Of a stretch of DNA of 64,000 bases, positions 58,055 to 64,000 are shown piece after piece. A program made the translations under genes and the position numbers. Source of the stretch: Phellopilus nigrolimitatus. Lineage: Eukaryota; Basidiomycota; Agaricomycetes; Hymenochaetales; Hymenochaetaceae. Every line of letters starts with the position of its first letter. Positions within the stretch are counted from its first letter, which is position 1. The notes under the pieces are model-generated. The model saw only the letters and a list, made by a program, of their open reading frames with translations, searched no databases and was not told where the DNA came from. The stretch is taken from positions 124,001 to 188,000 of the forward strand of contig JAJOHG010000058.1 in NCBI GenBank assembly GCA_021029095.1, written 5' to 3'.

Positions 58055-59310
58055 ATGGATGATCGCGCTAATCGCTCCAGCTTGAACTCGTCGACGATGG
58101 CAGAATACGATGTCTACTCTGAACAGCTGTTCTCCCTTCGTAATGGGCATGCTCTCTACGAGCCTGATCCTGCTGGTCAAGATTACGATAAAGTTCGCAT
58201 TGGAGATGTAGGGTATGTCCATTATGGTGTTTTCCATCGACTGTTCAACATCTGCTATGATGCACACGATCCGATCAACAAACTTGGGGTACCAGAGTAC
58301 TTCGAGCCTATCCACCCAGACGACAGAAAAGAGTACAACAGGACTCCACTACCGCCGGGCGTGATGAGCTCTTCGAGTGTCCGACGTATAGGTGGAAAAA
58401 TTGGTGCTTCTGGACCGTAAGTTCGCTCATCTAATATTCCAGTCCGTTTTATTGATCATTGATGATCCGTAGAGCTGCAGTAGAGGTAGGAGCGAATATC
58501 TCCCTCGCATGTTCCAGGAAGCAGGGAGCTGCGCTGCTCATCAGCAATCACGCGTACCGTTTCGACGAAGGACCTTCACAATCGCGACGTCGCTCTGCTC
58601 AATATTGTGCTCGTCGTCACCGGTGCGACTTGACCGCGAGTGGGAAATGGAAGCGTTCGACGAAAGTGCGCGCGGGGCATCAGTTAGTTTTGAGGTCGGC
58701 CAGGCACCGTTTGGCTCCGGGAACTTCAAACTGTGGGAAGAATGGACCTCGAACGTCCACGTCCCGCATCGCTGCGGTCCGATTCCAACTCTTCCTCCTG
58801 CGTCTCGAGAATCATTGCTGATTACTGGCGGCCTCACCGTCTTCCGGACAAGCTAAGGACAACTATAATCAGTGCATTTTTATTCGCGGTTACAGAATCT
58901 ATCGTCGTTTTTGGCGTGTTCCAAAGAAGATCAAGGGCGCTGCGGAGCCCAAGGACCTAGAGAAAGAGCCGCCGCCGCCGCCGTCAGACGGACAAGCGAG
59001 TGTAAACTCCGAGTACGAGCAAGCGGAATTGGAGTTGGCTGAATTGTCGTTACCACTAAAGCAAGTGAGAGATTACATCTTTCGTCAATTAAATGAAGAT
59101 GCTGAGTCCGTTCTTATCTTTCGTTTAAAACAGCCAAACGTTTATGATATATTGTCTGCATATATCTTTGAAGTAAGTGAAAAGAACATTGCGCTAATCG
59201 ATTTACAAGTAATCGACATCTGTTTTACAATGTACAACAAGAGTTCCGAAGCAGACATAGCGTTAATTCATGACGATGATACTTCCCACGTTCTATCTGT
59301 AAGTTGTGTT
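58055..59310 (+). pseudogene. GDVGY-motif agaricomycete protein family, frameshifted
   Basis: Exon 1 (58055-58416) reads MAEYDVYSEQLFSLRNGHAL, KVRIGDVGYVHYGVFHRLFN and LGVPEYFEPIHPDDRKEYNR, followed by a 56-nt intron. It continues VEVGANISLACSRKQGAALL, NIVLVVTG, a frame change, REWEMEAFDESARGASVSFE-VG, another change, QCIFIRGYRIYRRFWRVPKK with IKGAAEPKDLEKEP, and the acidic C-terminal part ELAELSLPLKQVRDYIFRQL, ADIALIHDDDTSHVL. This is the widespread, uncharacterised agaricomycete family with a GDVGY/FHRLFN start and an RGYR/RRFW segment. At least two 1-nt deletions near 58620-58645 and a missing segment of about 20 residues indicate a pseudogene. Confidence 0.72.
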
Positions 59311-59931
59311 TCTATTTCTTCTAAGTGTTTTATTTAATTTATTTTAGAAAGCGCGGGACATGTACAACATGATGCAGATGAGGACGACACTCTACAGCTG
59401 GGAGATCTGTCCCCAAAATTTATCGAGCTTCATATCTCGAACCTGCTCATCGCTCCTCATACTTGCACATCCATCAGGAAACTGCATTTTCAGAATAGTT
59501 GACGTATTGTCAAACACTTACATAGGAAGGTAGTTGATAGCATGTTTAGCATGTTTAGTGTGTTTAGCGCATTTAGCTATTAGGTGGATAGTGTGGTAGC
59601 GTGATTAGCTTCTATAGTTTCTATAGTTGTTTAGTGTGGGTAGCGTGATTAGCCTTCTATAGTTTCTATAGTTGTTATTAGGATGTACTCATATTTAAAC
59701 TCATTGTCTAATTGTGCCCCGGACAAACCATGCATAAATTCAGTATTGGTCCGTAATCCAGCAACTCAAAGTATGATATCAATGTTCATATCGAACTTAA
59801 GTAATGAGCCTGTCTAATATACATCTTTATAGGTTGTTTTGTCAGTAAAACTGTTGACAAAAAACTGCTTTGCCAGCTCCACTAGGGCTCATCACGAGTC
59901 CTTAATACCCATGGAAAACTGTGACTACTAG
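59311..59931. other. No gene; truncated MITE end and direct repeats
   Basis: 59370-59465 resembles 55275-55370. Around 59525-59690 short TTTAGTG/CTATAGTT words repeat. At 59883 a TAGGGCTCATCACGAGTCC end resembles the left end of the 463-bp hAT MITE but has no partner. Confidence 0.5.
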
Positions 59932-60669
59932 TAGGGCTCACCACAAGTCCACCGAGGGTTGACCCGGATCCGTTGGCAGGTCACCCACGACGAAAAATTC
60001 TATTCCCAGACCTGCCTTGACCCGGACAATACAGACATGGATTCCTGGGTCCTCAGAAACCCGCGGGTGCAGGTCAAGCAGGTCAACGGTTAGTTTACAA
60101 TTTTTATAGCATTATGCAGCACTTGTTAGAAATAAATAGTAAATGATACGAAAACACTCTACAAGCTGATCCCCAGCCTCTGTGTCTTGATTCCTATCCT
60201 TCTCCTTAACTTGATGAGGTGCTCCGAGCTCGGGCTGCCCTGTGCACAAAATGAAACTTGCAGAATGAAGCACGCAAAACGAAGTGCAAAGAACAAAGTG
60301 CGAAAAAAGAAATCGTGGGAGTTTAGGGAATGCATGGGAAAGTGCGGACAAGTCTGTCTGTTGCTTCTGTTGGCTTAGTCATAAATCAGAAATATGATCT
60401 TTGACCCCTGCAAAATCCAAAATTATATGAAAGAGTTCTAAAAATGTGAACTTCACTTTATATGACCCTAATGAATGTTCTGTATCATCACTGGCTGCCT
60501 TGAAAACCTATGAACTACCTGGGGGTATTGGAAAATCACAAATTCTCACCCGACCCATGACAATCGTTTCCCACAGATCGCCCGTTGACGGGTGATCCGT
60601 GAATATGGATCTGTAGTCCAGGTTTGGTCACAGGTTTCCACAGGTTTTAAAGTCTCATGGTGAGCTCTA
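59932..60669. mobile_element. Diverged relative of the 463-bp hAT MITE, 738 bp
   Basis: It begins TAGGGCTCACCACAAGTCC and ends GTCTCATGGTGAGCTCTA. It keeps the family's CCCGTGAC, GGATCACCCGT and GTGATCCGTGAAT-type words near the ends. No exact 8-bp duplication is visible (actactag left, tctgacac right), so it may be nested or rearranged. It truncates the HSP70 C-terminal remnant at GTLGVSD. Confidence 0.65.
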
Positions 60670-61600
60670 TCTGACACGCCCAGAGTGCCACCGGCTCCAG
60701 GGAAGCTGCCTGGAGTCCCTGGGCCACCAAGGAATCTGCCCGCACCGGGGAAGCTGCCTGCGCCAGGCACTCCACCTGCACCTGCAGATTGGTAGAACTT
60801 CGCATGATTGGGCCCCGATTCCTTTGAGCTCCTTCTGCTTCTTCTTGTACTCCTCCTTTGACGCTTCCTGCAAGTTGTCGAGCCATGAAATCGCCTCATT
60901 CACTGCAGTCTCAAGGAGTGTCTTGTTGTCTGCGTCGAACTTGTCCTTCACCTTCTCATCCGTGATCGAATTGCACAGGTGGTACACGTAGGACTCGAGA
61001 CCGTTCTGGTAGTGATATGCAAAGCGGCTCCCTCGCCCTCAGCTATAAAGAAATATAGTCAGATTTAATATGGATGATAGAACTGAGTATTTGCTTACCC
61101 TTGAATTTCTCAGTGTTGCTGACCATACACTTGATCTCCTCCTTTGTAAGATGACCCTTCGTTAGTGATCATGATGCGGTTTGACTTTCCGGTCATCTTA
61201 TCCGAGGCAGACACGTTAAGGATACGTTAGTGTTGATGTCGAAGGTGACCTCAACCTGAGGAACACTGCGCAGGTGGGTCACCAGAAAGCTCGATCTTGC
61301 CGAGGAGGTTGTTTTGTCCTTCATGCGCGCATGCTCGCCCTGAAATCCTGGATAAGGACACCGGACTGGTTGTCAGAGTATGTCGAGAAGATTTTGGACT
61401 TCATCGGGACAGTCGTGTTGCACTTAATTAGCGGGTCATGACACCACTGGTCCGATACCGAGCGAGAGCGGTGCGACATTGAGGAGGAGATTCTGAGTCT
61501 TCTAGGAAGGTGAGGATGGCAGCCTGAACAGCGGCACCGTGCAAAGTCATGTTGCGAACAAACAAATTGATGATACACTGATGATGCACATCAAATTTTA
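60670..61600 (-). pseudogene. HSP70 C-terminal remnant
   Basis: On the minus strand: [41 protein letters not shown], then PQVEVTF, LNVSASDKMTGKSNRI and ITDEKVKDKFDADNKTLLET, AVNEAISWLDNLQEASKEEY, KKKQKELKGI, and in another frame KFYQSAGAGGVPGAGSFPGA. At least three frameshifts and deletions break it. The MITE at 59932-60669 replaces the EEVD end. It is independent of the HSP70 fragments in the 7-kb element. Confidence 0.88.
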
Positions 61601-61962
61601 GCTAAGTTCAATTTCCCACGCTCCGTCAGAGCGTTCAGACGGAAGCACCCAAAGTGTGGGAAAACACGTGACAAGTGATGACTCGCATGGAAATATGTGA
61701 CAAGTGGCACATGATGTGACTCATGATGATTTTCATTGCCACGTCACTTTGTCTTTTTCGCCACCATCATCCCCTCCCACTCTTACATTTGTTTTTCTAT
61801 TTTCTTTTGCTTTATTCTTTCTAGCCCTATCTCTGCGCGGCTAAGGGTGCCCAATTAGGAGCCGCTGCGCGAGTGGGGTAGTGCATGTTGAGCTATTATG
61901 CTTCCTTGTGTTTATAGTAAAGGTTTTTTTTATGATGCAATTTTTCCCTTTGCTTCGACTCA

Positions 61963-62155
61963 CTGCCACCAGCCTGGGCAGAAAGATGGCTTTGAAGTTG
62001 CTTCATGCCTTAGCACTGAGGTTCGCTTCATGTGCCTGCTGGGTGGTGATGGGTTTTCCCCTATGCTCCAACCACCGGCCTGGGCAGAAAGATGGCATTG
62101 AAGTTGCTTCATGCCTTAGCACTGAGGTTTGCTTCATGTGTCTGCTCACACGGTG
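61963..62155. repeat. 106-bp tandem duplication
   Basis: A segment starting CCTGGGCAGAAAGATGGC and containing CTTCATGCCTTAGCACTGAG occurs at about 61971 and again at 62077 with few differences. No gene is visible from 61600 to 62380. Confidence 0.85.
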
Positions 62156-62379
62156 ATGGCTCGCTTCATGCACTCTCCCCCGCAGATCCTGTGCGGATGT
62201 TCACCTGCAGGTACGCCTTCTGGTTGTTTGTTAATGTTGGTTACTTAACTTTGCCTCCCTGATCGTCGTACACGTCTGACCAGTACGACGGGCCCGTGAC
62301 CCGAGCTTGACCGTCGCAGACGCAATACTCCCAACAGTAGTGCCAACAGCCGCAATTCGAACCTCAAGCCAATGCCAAC

Positions 62380-62600
62380 CGCCAGACTATGTGGAGTTCG
62401 GTGTTGGATGCTGGACGCGACCCAGCTATGCCTGCGCATCCGGGACACGTTCGTGCAGATGGAGTAGCCCGCGGAGGCCATGACGAAGGCGTTTACACCG
62501 CAGGGTTTACTGTCTGCTGGCCCGCAGGACAAGCAGGACCGGTCTGCGAAGCGCCAGGAGGAGCTCGCGCGCGAGACGGGCGCGTCGAGGCAAGTTCAGG
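62380..62600 (+). pseudogene. Unidentified gene scraps next to the eL24 piece
   Basis: Short protein-like readings LDATQLCLRIRDTFVQME and MTKAFTPQGLLSAGPQDKQD-RSAKRQEELARETGA adjoin the eL24 fragment. They do not connect to each other in one frame. Source unknown. Confidence 0.35.
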
Positions 62601-62625
62601 GCGAGATGCGGCGGGAAGAAAATGC

Positions 62626-63081
62626 AAACGCACCTTGGTCTTGTTTTTTTCGACTCCTTGTCCTTCCTCTCTGCCTTCGCCCGGGCGATGGCGGCCTGGC
62701 GCGCCTTGGTGCGGTCGATCTCGGTCTGGTTGCGGCACGCGGCGATGGCGGCAAGGTCGGCGCCGACGATGCCGCGCTGGTGCTTCACGGTGCGGCGCGT
62801 GCGCTTCTTGGAGGCCTCCTCGGCGAGCCCCTTCTTGTGCATGCACCGGTAGACCTGCGTCCACGCAATCTTGCGCGGGTTTTGCGCTGCAGGAAGAGTG
62901 ACTCGTTCGTTCTTGCCGTTTGCGAAGCGGAAGACCTGGAGAGACGGGGGTTCAGCAGCAGTCGAATGTGGGCGGACAAGCGCGCGCGGTCGGACTGACG
63001 CACTTTGCTGTCGCCGCAAACGAACAAGCGCCCCTTGCTGGGGTAGATTTTGTAGCCCGAGAACGAGTCGATTTCAACCTT
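62626..63081 (-). pseudogene. Ribosomal protein eL24 (RPL24) degenerate copy
   Basis: The minus strand reads KVEIDSFSGYKIYPSKGRLF, VCGDSK, an intron (GTGCGT at about 63003 to CAG near 62938), VFRFANGKNE, then KIAWTQVYRCMHKKGLAEEA, SKKRTRRTVKHQRGIVGADL and ARQAAIARAKAERKDKESKK, i.e. most of eL24 of the 60S subunit. A 4-bp insertion and a 1-bp loss near 62900 replace SLFLQRK by RVTLPAAQ while restoring frame. The initiator exon is not found; unrelated sequence follows at 63100. Host splice sites are retained. Probably a captured or duplicated fragment, not the working gene. Confidence 0.82.
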
Positions 63082-63109
63082 CTGTAGGTCCGAGCGGGTG
63101 CTCCGTCAG

Positions 63110-63790
63110 CGACCCTCCATCCTTACCCCATCCCTCACTGCCTCCACCACTGTAGCGCCCCTCCTGCCCCTCCCACGACCTCCAAACCGATTCTCACGCC
63201 CATCAGCACCGGGCCCTCAACAACGACCACCTCACCATCGAGCGGCGCGCCATACCCGTCCCCGCCGACTTCGCCACCGTCGACCGCCGCATCCGCGGGG
63301 ACAGACGACGCCGCAGAGAGCCCCAGCCCCGCATCGAGCGAGGACAGCGCGCTCCCGGCGTCGCCGAACAGCACAGGCGCCGTGGCGGGCGGCAGCCCCC
63401 GCCGTACCCGCACGAGCCCGCACACACGCGCAGCGGCAGCGCGTACGCGCCAGTGCCCGTGCCGCCGCCGTATGGCAAACTCGGCGAGGCGTTCTCGCTC
63501 CCCGGGTTCAGCGCGGGCTTCGGCGCGGTCGGCGTCGTCGCGCCGATGGCGCAGGCGCTGCAGGTGCACCGTGCGCCCGCGTGCCGCTGCTGGGAAGACG
63601 GGCGGCGAGCCGACGCTCGTGTCGAGCGTGTCCATGGGCCACGGCCATGGCTTCGGCGGCGGCGTGGTCGGATATGGAGGGGCGGGGGCAGGGACGAGGA
63701 CGCGATGATGGTCGTGCTGGACGACGAGAAGCGCGCGGGCACGGCGTACTACGAGACCGTGCACCGCCCAATGGGCCGCGCACCGCACGC
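63110..63790 (+). pseudogene. Unidentified Pro/Ser-rich gene fragment between eL24 pieces
   Basis: The plus strand reads APYPSPPTSPPSTAASAGTD, DAAESPSPASSEDSALPASP, then YAPVPVPPPYGKLGEAFSLP with GFSAGFGAVGVVAPMAQALQ, and in a later frame DAMMVVLDDEKRAGTAYYET. It looks like a disordered regulatory protein. It is not recognised and its ends join eL24 sequence. Confidence 0.4.
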
Positions 63791-64000
63791 GAGAGACGGG
63801 CGCGTCGAGGCAAGTTCAGGGCGAGATCCGGCGGGAAGAAAACGCAAACGCACCTTGGTCTTGTCCTTTTCGACTCCTTGTCCTTCTTCTCTGCCTTCGC
63901 CCTGGCGATGGCAGCCTGGCACACCTTCGTGCGGTCGATTTCGGTCTGGTTGCGGTGCGCGGTCGACGATGCCGTGCTGGTGCTTTACGGTGCGGCACGC
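63787..64000 (-). pseudogene. Second eL24 fragment, running off the window end
   Basis: 63787-64000 repeats 62565-62840 in the same orientation. It carries RTVKHQ, a deletion of the VGADLAAIAA segment, and FRQGEG/AKAEKKDKESK-type codons. Sequence continues beyond the window. Confidence 0.75.

Overview
This is a piece of a nuclear genome from a basidiomycete fungus, most likely an agaricomycete (Polyporales-type mushroom/wood decayer). The evidence is many short (about 45-70 nt) GT-AG introns, a STE3-type pheromone receptor, an Iml2/TTC39 gene, an Abz2-type aminodeoxychorismate lyase, F-box proteins, a GDVGY-motif protein family that I associate with agaricomycetes, and GC-rich exons set in AT-richer transposon DNA. 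No rRNA, tRNA or CRISPR locus was found.

Layout. (1) 1-11 kb is ordinary gene space: an Iml2-like gene (-), aminodeoxychorismate lyase (-), a STE3 receptor with one apparent frameshift (-), and a 15-exon anion/vitamin-type MFS permease (+). (2) 11-38 kb is a segmental-duplication zone. Three copies of an F-box gene, two intact copies and one remnant of an HSL-type alpha/beta hydrolase, and a 5'-truncated second copy of the Iml2 gene are arranged as inverted and direct repeats. The two main arms, about 4.9 kb each once insertions are removed, are 11109-23990 and 33300-38250. An FkbM-like methyltransferase gene sits between them and is itself flanked by inverted copies of another repeat. (3) Two roughly 7 kb DNA elements with terminal inverted repeats have inserted into this zone, at 11661-18735 and 38458-45447. 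In both cases the other duplicated copy supplies the empty site. Both elements carry shuffled fragments of conserved host genes: HSP70 and a Ytm1/WDR12-type WD40 gene, also a long unknown ORF, in the first; ribosomal protein uL4 (RPL4) and Ser/Pro-rich unknown sequence in the second. Smaller hAT-type elements with 8-bp target duplications are nested inside. (4) 46.8-54 kb is gene space again: a 1107-aa Ser-rich coiled-coil protein, a four-helix membrane protein and a 91-aa protein with a TATA box. (5) 54-64 kb is decayed: a frameshifted GDVGY-family gene, a 706-bp Tc1/mariner-like element, a perfect 73-bp palindrome, an HSP70 C-terminal remnant carrying a MITE, and two degenerate pieces of ribosomal protein eL24 joined to unknown gene fragments, running off the window end.

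The genes do not form one pathway. The strongest theme is gene-fragment capture: HSP70, Ytm1, uL4 and eL24 pieces recur as chimeras inside or beside TIR elements, with host introns still present in the HSP70 pieces. This points to DNA-level (Pack-TIR-like) capture rather than retroposition. Exon boundaries below were read by eye from GT-AG sites, phase and protein-family fit, without transcript data.
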